This document shows positions 24,101-34,825 of a stretch of 64,000 nucleotides of DNA, piece after piece. Origin of the DNA: Chamaecyparis obtusa (taxonomy: Eukaryota; Streptophyta; Pinopsida; Cupressales; Cupressaceae); NCBI GenBank assembly GCA_027943335.1, contig BSBK01002802.1:620001-684000 (forward strand), read 5' to 3'. A program made the translations under genes and the position numbers. Within the stretch, counting starts at the first letter, position 1, and each line of letters opens with the position of its first letter. The notes below the pieces were generated by a model. That model saw only the letters and a list, made by a program, of their open reading frames with translations. It had not been told where the DNA came from and searched no databases.

Positions 24101-25553
24101 CCTTGGAAGAATATGGGATCTTGGCTTCGGATGAATCAACAATCAAGGATATTCTTAAAAATAGAAAAATATCATTAAACAACTCAATAGATAAATTAGT
24201 GTGGGATGGATCAAAAACAGAGGAATACAACACAAAAGATGGATACATGATCATCTCCCAAAGTTACAATAGACCAAAAACCTCTCTACCAATCCACTTG
24301 TGCTGGGGTAAGGAATGCTCCCCAAAAGTAGGCTTTTGCACGTGGTTAGCGATGAATTATAGACTTTTAACAATTGATCATTTTAAGAAATTAGGATTTT
24401 TAGGTCCTAGCAAATGCCTGCTATGTGAAGATGGAGACCACTTATTTCTGAACTGCCCATTCACAAATCAATGTTGGAACTGGTTGCAAGGGAACTTAGG
24501 ATGGTCCTTAGCCTTTCCCCAATCTCTTAAGGCCATGTTGCAAGCATGGCCAATCATCAAACAAAAGAGCATTTTTGCAAATCTATGGTCTCTTTCCCCA
24601 TCCATATTAATATGGGAAGTTTGGAAAGAACGTAATAGAAGAATCTTTAGAGAAGAAAAAATGGAATGGGAACAACTATGTAATAAAATTGAAGCAACAA
24701 TCATAGAAAAGATGAATATTAATAGACTCAAAATCCTGAAAATAGATCTAAGGATGAGTCAGTGGGATGGGAGAATGAGGGGAAAATGGGAAGGTTTAGT
24801 CTTACCACCTTTTATAGGGGCTAATCCTCAGAATTCATTGTCAAAAAGGAAGGAATGCATGTGGAAACCTCCAAAGAATGATTGGTACAAACTTAATTTT
24901 GATGGAGCTTCCAGAGGAAATCTAAGAATTGCAGGCATTAGACGTAGCATACACAACCATGAAGGCAAGGAAATTGCAACACTTGCAGCTCCTATAAGAG
25001 AAGAAACAAATAATTGGGCATAACTTTACGCTTTAATAAAGGGTCTTCAAAAATGTGCTTCCTTGGGATTAAAGCACTTAGAAATTGAAGGCAATTCTGC
25101 AATAATTATAAATGCACTAAGCACCCACAAATTCCCGTTCGCCTACCTAAAATTCTATGGGTCCTACTATTCTAATGGGTCACATCTAGAATGCATATTC
25201 AGATGCATACTCGAGCTTACAAGATAACAACTTTAGGTATTAATAAGGCCATAAACAGGGAGCGTTTCAGCCACAACAAATCAAGTATCATATTTCCATG
25301 ATTAAGCAGAGATTTCTTTGGTTCCATCAAATTATGGAGTAGACTGCAGAGGGAAAGTGGGTAAACGTAATGCCAATGGTAGTGCAACAGGAAAAAAGTA
25401 ACTCCAAATTGGAGATTAAACTCCCTCCTCTCCCAGGCTTTGACCCTTTGTGATTCCTTTCTAGAAATACCAATTAATCACATTTATAGAGAAGGTAACA
25501 AGTGAGTTGATGAATTAGCTAACTTAGGAGCGAATGGGATCTCTTTGACATAA
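21144..25553 (+). pseudogene. LINE ORF2: endonuclease, reverse transcriptase, RNase H
   Basis: The start MNVLSWNVRGM is the beginning of an APE-type endonuclease; QETK, NVYGP, GGDFNV, KLDRFF and SGSDHYP follow. The RT (from about 22500) has NPDKSPGPDGF, FIALIPKKEKPSS, FRPIALSNTLYKL, GFVPRRSIFDG, LDIKKANDKVDW (the usual Y of AYD is N), RGLRQGDPISPFLF and FVDDTLLYG (the usual A of FADD is V). A zinc-binding zf-RVT part (KCLLCEDGDHLFLNCPF, near 24420) and an RNase H part (WYKLNFDGASRGN near 24890, ending ELANLGANGIS) complete it. Stops at 21720, 21933, 23472, 23962 and 25021 and frame changes after 23474 and near the end make it inactive. Confidence 0.92.
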
Positions 25554-25730
25554 TTGGAAAATGCAGACATATAAGTTAAATGAGTTACAACCCTAGATGT
25601 TTAAAAATCTAGAATCCTATTTACTAACAAAGTTAGAATCTTAACCAAAACCGGAATTCTCTCAAGCTCTTTAAATAGAAAAGTGAAATATTGAGTTTGA
25701 TCTCTTTTAGTTGGGATTGAGGAAAGCACC

Positions 25731-26100
25731 TGGCATCCACCTAAGGGTAGTAGGTTTAAAACTATACAGTAATCTGACTTCCTAAAGCAATCTGAGAATA
25801 GTTACTAGGAAAGAATTAGAAGCAAATGTAGCCTCTATTGGAATGAATACTGAGAAATTGGGCAGGGATGTATACCTTGATCAAAGGTTCTCAAAAATGA
25901 TGCTTTCCTGGGATTAGAGTAATTGGAAATAGAAATAGATTTGGAAATCTTTAACTATAATCTTTAGGATTTGGAAATAGAAATAGATTTGGAAATCTTT
26001 AACTATAGATTTCCAGAAGGGCCAATCAATCATAAACATTAGGAAGAAGAGAACGAAAGTTATAGCTAAATTAGTAGGAGAAGGGATTATTATATCATAA
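25731..26100 (+). pseudogene. second, decayed RNase H tail of the LINE
   Basis: After ORF2 the sequence can be read as another LINE RNase H end. It begins WHPPKGSRFK, resembling WKPPKNDWYK of ORF2; a middle part resembles LIKGLQKCASLG; and its end, SIINIRKKRTKVIAKLVGEG, parallels INHIYREGNKVDELANLG. Stops and indels are frequent. A 49-bp internal duplication (GGATTTGGAAATAGAAATAG) lies at about 25920-26005. Confidence 0.55.
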
Positions 26101-26679
26101 TTCAAACCTTTATCCTCAGACTAGCATCCACACCATATCTAGTATTCAGAGCTTTAAAATGTTAACAATATTTATCGATTAGAGTTCAAACCTTTTAAAG
26201 ATTTCTTAAACATTTCACCCTTAAAATATAATATATTCTAATTAAAACAGACAATCTCCCCTCTAATACTTTGTTCTCAGGGAGAAAAATTAAAATAATA
26301 TATTTAAATTATTCCCGCATAAAGAAAGCATTCTACTACGGGAATAGGTACTCTACCTCAAGGTCGTCATCTTAGGTAGGAACCTCATTGGATCAACTAT
26401 TAATTAGAGGCTATCATTACCTGACGTAGCTCGCAAAACCAAGCAATTTCACCTTAATGAGATTTAGTTGAGATACAACTGTCTCCACGAGATAATGTAC
26501 GTATTAATTATGAAACTTCATGGATTGTATTTTCACAAGCCTCCGGACTTCAGATCAAAATTAAGTTGAATTCAGAGTATTTCTCGGCTTTATTTAGCTT
26601 TAAGTGAGGAATTGAAGTTATATCCCCACAAAAAACTTGCCGAAAAATAGAAGGCTCTGCTTAGAGTTTCTGCGCAAAT
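26101..26679. other. LINE 3' region, non-coding spacer
   Basis: AT-rich sequence between the second RNase H remnant and the 234-codon ORF. No motif was recognised. Confidence 0.5.
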
Positions 26680-27384
26680 ATGGAATCCTGGATTATCACT
26701 TTTCACATTAAGGAGAATAGGCAAATGGCATTCCGAGGAGTGGTGAAGCCAGAGAGGCTGAATATAATCTTGAAGCCTCTTTCAGACATAGTTCGAAGGG
26801 CACTGATCAAAGGGCTAGGAGAGGAACACTTTGACTATGATTTTACCGTTCGAGTTAATGGGCAGGTTATTGGTCTATTCATAGCCTTGGCAATTTTTAA
26901 TGGTACTGATAAAGAAAGAGTTATCAAGGCAACAAGAGAAATCTTTGAGGAAGAACTCCTACTTGGTTTGGAGAAGGTGGTACATGGAATAGACAAAAAT
27001 CTAATCATTCCTTTCCCAGAGCTATATATGAAGAAGGAGTTGGAGGCCCTCCCTGCCATACCTAGCTTCCAAAGGCTTCCAATTCTCTTTTTCAAAGATG
27101 AAAAGAAGTTTGATGAAGTTTGGCCTTCAATGAGGAAGAATCTAGACTTCCTCATAGCCACGGTGCTTAAGGAGGAAGTAGACCTCGATGAAGTTATTGG
27201 CTATTGGCGAGCAGAAGGATTTGAGGTTCCACTGGAAATGGACATGGCATCACCAAGTGATATTAGGGTCATAGCACCGCCAGTCAAAAGATCTTCAAGA
27301 GAATACAAAGAAAAGAAGGAAGAAATTATCATTGTCCACAAGAAGGATGCTGATTGGGATTGCAAAATCATCCAGAAAGACTAG
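26680..27384 (+). CDS. uncharacterised 234-aa ORF in the LINE 3' region
   Basis: The open frame runs from ATG to TAG without interruption or intron. The product is mostly helical in composition, rich in K, E, I and L, with no signal peptide and no clear membrane segment. Landmarks are VRRALIKGLGEEHFDYDF (about 38-55), REIFEEELLLGLEKVVHGI (86-104), WPSMRKNLDFL (146-156) and a lysine/glutamate-rich tail. It is distantly related to the ORF at 34826-35398 across nearly its whole length. I do not recognise the family. Position inside the LINE borders suggests an accessory LINE protein or a gene picked up by the element. It stays open while ORF1 and ORF2 of the same element carry many stops. Confidence 0.6.
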   Translation: MESWIITFHIKENRQMAFRGVVKPERLNIILKPLSDIVRRALIKGLGEEHFDYDFTVRVNGQVIGLFIALAIFNGTDKERVIKATREIFEEELLLGLEKVVHGIDKNLIIPFPELYMKKELEALPAIPSFQRLPILFFKDEKKFDEVWPSMRKNLDFLIATVLKEEVDLDEVIGYWRAEGFEVPLEMDMASPSDIRVIAPPVKRSSREYKEKKEEIIIVHKKDADWDCKIIQKD

Positions 27385-28925
27385 CGGGACATGTTAAAAA
27401 TTCAGCTTTGACTGTTTCTTTTTGATCTTGCGAATGATGTCCATCTAAAACATTTTAGTATGGTTCTTAGAAATTATAATGGTTTAAAATAGAAAGACAA
27501 TAGCAGGTATGGATTAGTCATGTTATTTTACAGACCTTTAATATATACATAGCATAATTATTATATAAATTTACAATTTGTCCCCTAAGACTTAATTTTC
27601 CAAGACTTTAGTCTTTATTTTCCTCTGTATTTATCCGTTCGGGCCCTAGATTTATCTGAATTTTCTGTTACATGGCATATATCTTTCATAAATTATGATT
27701 CTCATTACTTAATAATACTTCAATTTTATAGTTTTTTGTTTCGAAGGCTGGATTAAAATCATCTTAATCCTCTTCTGGTTTTCAACAAGATAGTTTGTTT
27801 TCCAGGTTTCTTAAGCCCTTTGTTTCCTTCTAATATAGTGTTTATTTTTACTTTAGGGTAAAAGCACAATCAGGTGTCACCTTTTAGGCTAACTTATCAG
27901 CACAGCTGAATTTTAGTATTTCTAACTAAAAATTAATTTTGGTCAAACATATGGTCTAGATAGATTCATTCTAGGTAAGTTAGATAAGCTCTTTAACTTT
28001 GCCAACTGGAAATATCTATTAAATGCATGTTTCATACCACTTTGGGTCCAATTACCATAAAAATAAAATTATTTCAGAAAAGTGGTGTTTCAATAACTCC
28101 TAATCTTTTTAATGATATTTTTAAAAAATAAAAAAATACCCTTTTGTAGAGATCAGAGTCAAGATTATCCTCATATAGATTTTATAGTGTTTTAATTAGA
28201 CATAATTTATTGTAATTAAAAAATATTGCAAGTAGGTATTTTAACAGTCAAGGAGATGTTGATTCAGAGAAAGAAAAAAATAGTAAATCGTATTAAATAA
28301 ATTTGAAAAACATACGGTGCACTAGAGGAGAGACTTCTCTTCAAGAATATATATTTCTTTTTTTGATTGGGATAGATTTGTTACGAAAAATATGTTGCGA
28401 GATGAAAACTGTCGATTTTAGTGAGTTGAAATTTGAATTGTTATAAAAGAGAAAATATAGGTCACAAAACAATTTTTATTTCTTCATGCACTAGCTATAT
28501 ATGTCATCTATGACATATTTTTAAATTAGGGGAAAAATTGTTTATTTACATATAATTTTTTGGTGGGAACTAGACCCCTAATTTTTAGTATTTTTCAGCA
28601 ACTGAAAAATCATCTTTAAAAATTAAAAAATCATATCAATTCTTATTCAAAAAAATTATTAAAATATTAATCATAAACTTCATCCATTTTATCACATTTA
28701 ATTAGTTTACATCATATTCAAATTCCAAACATAAATGTCATTTTTATACTATTGAAGTTGAACAGCTTTGATTTTGTTAGCCTTTTCCTTTGTAAAAGGG
28801 TGACAACTTATTGTTCTTTTACCCTTTATTATTCTTTTAATTTTTTCTCTAGGTTTAGCAGTTGGTAAAAATGGTATTTTTTAGTTCTTACTTTAGGCTG
28901 TAGCCGAATCTTTTGATAGCAGTCA
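27385..28925. other. LINE 3' region before the gypsy insertion
   Basis: About 1.5 kb of AT-rich DNA without coding signs. It ends in CCTTT, the target duplicated by the gypsy insertion. Confidence 0.5.
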
Positions 28926-28930
28926 CCTTT
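28926..28930. repeat. gypsy target-site duplication, left copy (CCTTT)
   Basis: CCTTT directly before TGATGCAGGG; the matching copy is at 34578-34582. Confidence 0.85.
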
Positions 28931-29472
28931 TGATGCAGGGCCCTCCGTAGGTCATAATCTCATACAAAAACTTTCGGAGGTCATAACTTTTGACTCAGGT
29001 CTGGGTTTTTGCTGAAATTTTTCGGGTGCGTGCCTCGGGTGGTGGCATTTGTTTTGCTTATAATCTTAGATTGATTGGAGTCTATTTTAGCACATTTTCG
29101 GGAGCTGAAAGTTTCATCTTGGGCTCCGTAATAAGCTTTTAGTGTTTTTTCTCTAGTTTTTAGAAAGTTATGTTTTGTAATAAATCCAGAGATATGTTTC
29201 TAATCTCGGATATTAGTTGGCAATTCATTCTAACTTAGTCGAGGGCATGTTTAGGGAAAATCTCAGCTTTTTAGGTGTTGTTTCAAAAATTACCAAAAAT
29301 GGCAAAAAACACCTGTGGAAAAAATTGCCAAAAAGGGTAATTTTTGGATTTCTTGTTTTTTCTAGTTTTTTGGTTACTTAAGAGTTTGCAGCGAATTGTA
29401 GAGGCAGTCAGTGATGAATGAGAAATATTGAAGGTTTCAAATCTGTGTTATTTATCTTGTGATTGAATTTAT
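28931..29472 (+). mobile_element. gypsy LTR, plus orientation, truncated at U5
   Basis: This LTR matches the reverse complement of 34038-34577 with scattered mismatches. It ends at GATTGAATTTAT, and the 28 bases that finish the other copy (TGTTAACAG to GCTACATCA) are absent. It joins the truncated integrase directly. Confidence 0.88.
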
Positions 29473-30168
29473 CTTTGGAATGCCATGGAGTCTAACAACT
29501 TCTGAGAAAAATAAGTTGGCTATCCTTGTGGCATCATTAGTTTTTTTACAAGCAATAAAATGAGCCATCTTAGAGAATCTATCAACAACTACAAAGATAG
29601 AATCTGTACCTTGCTGGGTGTGGGGAAGCCCAAATACAAAATCCATACTCACATCTATCCATGGCTCAATGGGTACAGGTAGAGGTGTATACAATCCTGT
29701 GTTTTGGGAGTGACCCTTAGCCACTTGACAGATTTTGCACCTTGCCACGTACTTAGTAATGTCCCTTTTTAGTTTTGGCCAATAGTATTTGTCTTCAACC
29801 AAGGCTATTGTCTTGTCCTTCCCAAAGTGACCAGCCAAACCACCACTATGAAATTCCCGGATAATATTTTCCCTCATGGAACCAGCTGGTATACAAAGTT
29901 GTTTCCCTTTAAAGATGTAACCATCTTGTATAAAGTATTCACCTCTCATGTGATCCAAAAGATTAGTTCTTGGTTCTTTAATCTTCTCTATAATTTCCCA
30001 AAAATCATCATTAGCCTCATACAAAACTTTAATAGCATCAAAACCAATGACCTCTGATTCCATTGTAGTTATGAGTGTAACACGCTGACTTAGGGCATCA
30101 GCAACCTGATTCTGCTTTCCAGACTCATGCTTCAAAACAAAATATACCCTTGCAAGAAAGACACCCAT
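29473..30168 (-). pseudogene. gypsy integrase, truncated
   Basis: The N-terminal HHCC zinc-binding domain is clear: EFHSGGLAGHFGKDKT and then KYVARCKICQVAKG. The core begins with SMDFVFGLPHTQQG, which holds the first catalytic aspartate, followed by VVVDRFSKMAHFIACKKT. The frame ends after VVRLHGIPK, where the family normally continues to a second aspartate and a glutamate. Both residues and the C-terminal part are gone because the sequence switches to LTR. The enzyme cannot be active. Confidence 0.9.
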
Positions 30169-30746
30169 TTAGCATGCCTACTATTCAATTTCTTTTGTGT
30201 GTTCACATATTTCAAGGCCAAATGATCTATAAATAGTACAAATTCTTGTGGGACCAGATAATGCCTCCAATGCCTTAAGGCTTGAACAATAGCATAAAAT
30301 TCTAAATCATAGGTAGAATAGTTCTTTCTTGCATCATTTAACTTTTCACTGAAAAAGGCTATTGGTTTACCTGTCTGGCTAAGAACAACACCTATCCCAA
30401 CATGGGAAGCATCACACTCTACTTCAAATACTTTATCAAAATTTGGAAGTGCCAATATAGGAGCTTCAGTTACCTTTTTCTTCAAGAATTGGAAACTCTG
30501 TTTAGCATCTGTTCTCCATGTGAATTCCCTTCCTTTCCTACAATCTGTGATGGGCGCTACAATATTGCTAAAATTCCAAATGAACTTTCTATAGAAGGTT
30601 GCCAATCCATGAAAACTCCTTACCCCTGTTATGCTGGATGGACTAGGCCATTCTAGTATTGCCTTGACCTTTTCTGGGTCCATCTGAACACCATCTTCAC
30701 AAATGCGAAGCACAGAAAAGTCAAACTGTTTTGCATGAATATGCAC
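30132..30746 (-). pseudogene. gypsy RNase H domain
   Basis: The segment starts with the connection region ([30 protein letters not shown]). The RNase H-like part follows (FEVECDASHVGIGVVLSQ, PIAFFSEKLNDARKNYSTYDLEFYAIVQALRHWRHYL and FVLFIDHLALKYV). It lies in another frame from the RT, so one frameshift near 30740 separates them. It continues into the integrase with a further frame change near 30150. Confidence 0.9.
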
Positions 30747-31570
30747 TTCTTTAAATTTGCACAGAGCTTCTCTTTCCTTAGTACACTTAGGATGATCCTC
30801 AAGTGTTGTAGGTGGTCTCCTTTGTGTTTGCTATAAATTAGGATATCATCAAAATAAACTACAACAAACTTACCAATGTAGGGTCGTAAGACAGTATTCA
30901 TCAATCTCATGAATGTACTTGGTGCATTAGAAAGCCTAAATGGCATAACCATCCATTCATACAAGCCATCCCTGGTCTTAAAAGCGGTCTTCCACTCATC
31001 TCCTTCACGAATTCGAATACGGTGGTATCCACTTCGTAGATCGATCTTGCTGAAGTATTTGGCCCCTGCTAATTCATCCATCATATCCTCTATACGAGGA
31101 ATAGGAAACCGATACTTGATAGTAATCTTATTAATTGCTCTACTATTAGTACACATCCTCCATGTTCCATCCTTCTTTGGGGTTAACAATGCTGGCACAA
31201 CACATGGGCTCATGCTTTCTCTAACCAGGCCTTTCTCAACTAGTTTTGTTACTTGTTTGTTGAGCTCTGCATGTTGTGTTGGGTTCAATCGATAAGCTGC
31301 TTGATTAGGAAGAGTTTCTCTGGGAATCAGATCAATATAGTGTTGTATATCCCTTTTTGGTGGGAGACCGTCAGGTAGCTCATTTGGAATAACATCAGCA
31401 AATTCTTCTAGTGTCTTTACTGCATCATGTGGTATTATGTCTTCTAGTTCTTCTCCTCTTTTTACTACCAATGCATAGCAACAACCTGTCACCTTCATTT
31501 CTTTGACAACATCCTTTGCAGATAACATGGTCTCATTCTTCCTTTCATCCTTATGTGGTAAGAGAGTCAC
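30653..31570 (-). pseudogene. gypsy reverse transcriptase
   Basis: RT blocks are in order: [93 protein letters not shown] and the catalytic [10 protein letters not shown] (residues 239-248 of this segment). The segment ends in a frameshift near 30740. A stop at about 31583-31585 separates it from the protease. Confidence 0.93.
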
Positions 31571-31585
31571 TTTAGAGCCATCCTT

Positions 31586-32165
31586 CTAGAAGGTATATGT
31601 ATTTTTCTCTCCATCGTGCATGATCTTCCTATCATACTGCCATGGCCTTCCCAACAAAATATGACAAGCATCCATAGGAATAACATCACACCATATCTCA
31701 TCCTTATAGATTTTTCCTATAGTAAACCTAACCAAACATATTTTATCAACAGTAACCTCATTTCCTTTCTTAAACCATGCAATACGGTAAGGACGAGAAT
31801 GTTTCTCACATTGTAGATTTAATTTCTCTACCATTTCCTTAGCTACCATATTCTCACAACTACCCCCATCAACAATAACTTGGCATACCTTTCCACCTGA
31901 GGTGCATCTAGTTCTGAAGATGTTGGTTCGAAGCCACGATTCATCAAAGTTCTTTGCAGGGACTTCTTCCTTCTCTGGAATGATCATTGATCTCCTCATC
32001 ATGAGAGTTTCTCCCACGTCTGGTAGGACTTCTTTCTCTGTTCCTACTTCTATGAATTCTAGTTGAACCAGGTTCACTCTAGGTTGTCCTCCTTGATTTC
32101 TTTCTAGTACGTTATAATTTGAACATTCAAAGGCTCTGTGTCCTTCTCCACACCTAAAACAAGTG
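31586..32165 (-). pseudogene. gypsy zinc knuckle and aspartic protease
   Basis: A CCHC knuckle (CFRCGEGHRAFEC, near 32120-32160) ends gag. The protease domain follows with VCQVIVDGGSCENMVAKEM, whose DGG replaces the usual DSG or DTG, a common variant in plant gypsy elements, and then DACHILLGRPWQYDRK. Stops lie upstream of the knuckle and after the protease. Confidence 0.88.
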
Positions 32166-33989
32166 AAAGGCCTTCTCTAAGTTTCCTAGCCTCTTCCACT
32201 TCTGTAGCCTCATCCTCTTTGGAACCCCCTTCCTCTTTCTTGATTTGGAGGATCTTGCCTGGTGTCTATATTTTTTTCGAATCCTTGAAAGGGATCTCCC
32301 CGACCATTATTAGAACATCCTCTAAATGGAGTTGAGGTACCCCTTCGACCACCTCTATTCCTCTGGATATATTGCCTATTATGCTTTTCTTCAGCCTTCA
32401 GGGCTAATTGGTAGGCTTCTTCCATATTGTTGACACGATGCATGCTCAACTCATCTTGGATGGAGAATTTTAGGCCATTCATATATCTAGAAACCATCTG
32501 CTCATTATTTTCTTGATGCTCTATGCGCATGGATAGCTTGTAGAATTCATTTGTATAGTCTTGCACTGAAGACAAGTTCGGTTTCAAATTCTAGAACCTG
32601 CGAAAGAGGGTTTGTGAATAATCCATGGGTAGGAATTTTTCTTTGAGCTTTTTCTCCATCTTGCTCCATGTCTTAATCTTTTCCTTTCCTTTTCTAGTTC
32701 ATTCGTTTTGGAGATGATCCCGCCATATCATTGCATGTCCTTTTAGTTTTGTGCATGCAAACTTCATCTTGTTTTCTTCTGTCATAGGCTTCCATTCAAA
32801 AAAATTTCCCATCTCATTTAGCCAATCTATTAATTCTTTTGGCTTAAGACTACCAGCGTAGTCTGAAATGTCAATCTTGATTGATTCACTCCTTCCTTCC
32901 AAAGCCCTAAGAACTCTATCTTCATAGCTCATTTCTTCCAGCCTCTCTCCTATATTGATGCAGGAGCATCCTGGGTGTAAGAGCAATCTTGCATCACCCA
33001 AAAATATTTATGTTTTTATATTCAATAAGGGTTATTTTGTGCCGAGCTGCTATTTATGGAAAGTTACTATTTTTGGTAATTTTCGTATGTGCTCAGAATG
33101 ATCTGATTTCTTTCTTGGAGGTTCATTTTGGTCTTATAAGTCTGCCAGTAAAGTTTCATTGCCAGATCAAGTGTATATTGGAAGATATTGAAGATTTTCG
33201 GTATTGGCAGCAGGGTACAGAAACTTTGAACTCAGTTTTGAAGGCTTTAGAGGCCCCGGATGAGGTCGAAAATTTGGGTGACGGGCACTTGCACTAGTCA
33301 AGCCTGTAGAGCGCTTTGTGGCGTTTCTGAAATGGGGTTATAATAGCTGATCGGGTCAACTGGTGATGACTTATGGTCTTCGGAAGTTGGGCCACCTGAA
33401 ATGGCGGAAAATAATTTTCTTCAAAATTTTTGTTCGGGTTTTAAAGGTTATCTTGAGCCGACTATGATGTAATGAAATGTAAAATAAAATAATTCTAAGT
33501 TTGGTCGGCCTTATTGGCTAAAATTCTGGAACCTTCCCAGGCGGTGGGGAATTGCCTATATAAGGAAGGCTGTATTATTGTCTTAGGTAGTTCAGAATAG
33601 TTCTGGGTAGTAAATCTGGGTAATAGTTCGAGGCTTTGTCCTACAGAATATTGTAAGGGAATGCCCATGTGGCTTTGCATATTGTAATTCTAAAAGTTTG
33701 TAATTCCACATTTGTGGAGATAATAAGAAGCCAATTTTCTGTTCTTGCATATCGTTGTGGTTTCTCTGTTTCTGTTATGAGTTTGTGGTATTAAGGGGAG
33801 CACCCTTCATCATATATATTCTTCATTTTGGTTAGCACCTCTTTGGTTTCCCTCTTCATCAGATTCATTCCCTCCTTGTATCCTTTGATTATCCATTCGC
33901 TCACTAAGTCATTCAATCTATCTCTGCATATCCAACATCAATCTTTGCATCATCGTTATGCCTCCTCTTCCTCTTCCTCTCCCAGCCAT
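32166..33989 (-). pseudogene. gypsy gag, split by a solo LTR
   Basis: Gag begins MAGRGRGRGG at 33989, just after the primer-binding site, and reaches QNEEYI at 33813. It resumes at 32955 with GERLEEMSYEDRVLRALEG once the solo LTR and one target copy are set aside. The gag core is clear: GSLKPKELIDWLNEMGNFFEW, AMIWRDHL, LSSVQDYTNEFYKLSMRI and MEEAYQLALKAEEKH. Several stops lie in the first 30 codons, in the core and before the zinc knuckle. Confidence 0.88.
32956..33812 (+). mobile_element. solo LTR inserted in the gypsy gag
   Basis: The 857-bp unit starts TGATGCAGGAGCATCC and ends CACCCTTCATCA, so its ends form the inverted pair TGATG/CATCA. It is flanked by TATAT on both sides (32951-32955 and 33813-33817). 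With the unit and one target copy left out, the gag frame reads on without a break. A TATA box TATATAAG at 33557-33564 suggests plus orientation. No internal retroelement sequence remains, as expected after recombination between two LTRs. Confidence 0.88.
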
Positions 33990-33995
33990 CTTCCT

Positions 33996-34007
33996 GCTCT
34001 GATACCA
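33996..34007 (-). other. gypsy primer-binding site
   Basis: Minus-strand TGGTATCAGAGC, an exact initiator-tRNA-Met type site, two bases inside the LTR. Confidence 0.92.
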
Positions 34008-34009
34008 AA

Positions 34010-34577
34010 TGATGTAGCACAACACACTCTGTTAACAATAAATTCAATCGCAAGATAAATAACATAGATTTGAAACCTTCAATATTTCTCATTCATCACT
34101 GAATGCCTCTACAATTTGCTGCAAACTCTTAAGTAACCAAAAAACTAGAAAAAATAAGAAATATGAAAATTACCCTTTTTGGTAGTTTTTTCCACGTGTT
34201 TTTTGCCATTTTTGGTAATTTTTGAAACAACACCTAAAAAGATGAGATTTTCCCTAAACATGCCCTCGACTAAGTTAGAATGAATTTCCAACCAATATCT
34301 GAGATTAGAAACATATCTTTGGATTTATTACAAAACATAACTTTCTAAAAACTAGAGAAAAAATACTAAAAGCTGATTTCGGAGCCTAAGATGAAACTTT
34401 CAGCTCCTGAAAATGTGCTGAAATGGACCCCAATCAATTTGAGATCATTGGAAAAATAAATACCACCACCTGAGGCACGCACCCGAAAAATTTCAACAAA
34501 AACCCAGACCCGAGTCAAAAGTTATGACCTCCGGAAGTTTCTGTATGAGATTATGACCTATGGAGGGCCCTGCATCA
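34010..34577 (-). mobile_element. gypsy 5' LTR, minus orientation, complete
   Basis: The 568-bp LTR reads TGATGCAGGG to GTGCTACATCA on the minus strand and is followed by the primer-binding site. It is the complete copy of the pair. Confidence 0.92.
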
Positions 34578-34582
34578 CCTTT
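34578..34582. repeat. gypsy target-site duplication, right copy (CCTTT)
   Basis: CCTTT directly after CCCTGCATCA, matching 28926-28930. Confidence 0.85.
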
Positions 34583-34825
34583 AGTCTCATTCTACCTCCC
34601 CTTTTCTTTTTTTACGAAGTATCTTTTGTCCTATAGAGGGCATAGGCTTTTAGGGTAAAGAGAATTTTGTCCTTTAGGTAGGATAGAAATTTTTCAGACT
34701 TTTCGTCTCCCTTAAGAATAGTAATCGCTTGAGATTCTTAATCCTTCTTCTTAAGGAGTAGGCTCTTTAAAATATAGTGAGGACAACCCAGTTATCATCC
34801 TGCAGTCTCTAGTAAGCTAAGTAAG

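Larger units (their letters stand above)
28931..34577 (-). mobile_element. Ty3/gypsy element with LTRs in inverted orientation
   Basis: The unit is flanked by CCTTT (28926-28930 and 34578-34582). Both outer ends are the same LTR end: TGATGCAGGGCCC on the plus strand at 28931, and the same sequence on the minus strand at 34577. The LTRs are therefore head-to-head, not direct repeats. The interior reads on the minus strand: primer-binding site, gag, protease, RT, RNase H and integrase. The integrase stops abruptly after LHGIPK at 29473, where it joins the U5 side of the plus-oriented LTR, which lacks its last 28 bp. The rest of the integrase and the 3' polypurine tract are missing. A solo LTR interrupts gag. 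Confidence 0.88.

Noticed and set aside
28931..34577. Reading the two LTR copies as ordinary direct repeats
   Set aside because: The sequence at 34577 is the reverse complement of 28931 onward, so the direct-repeat reading is wrong.
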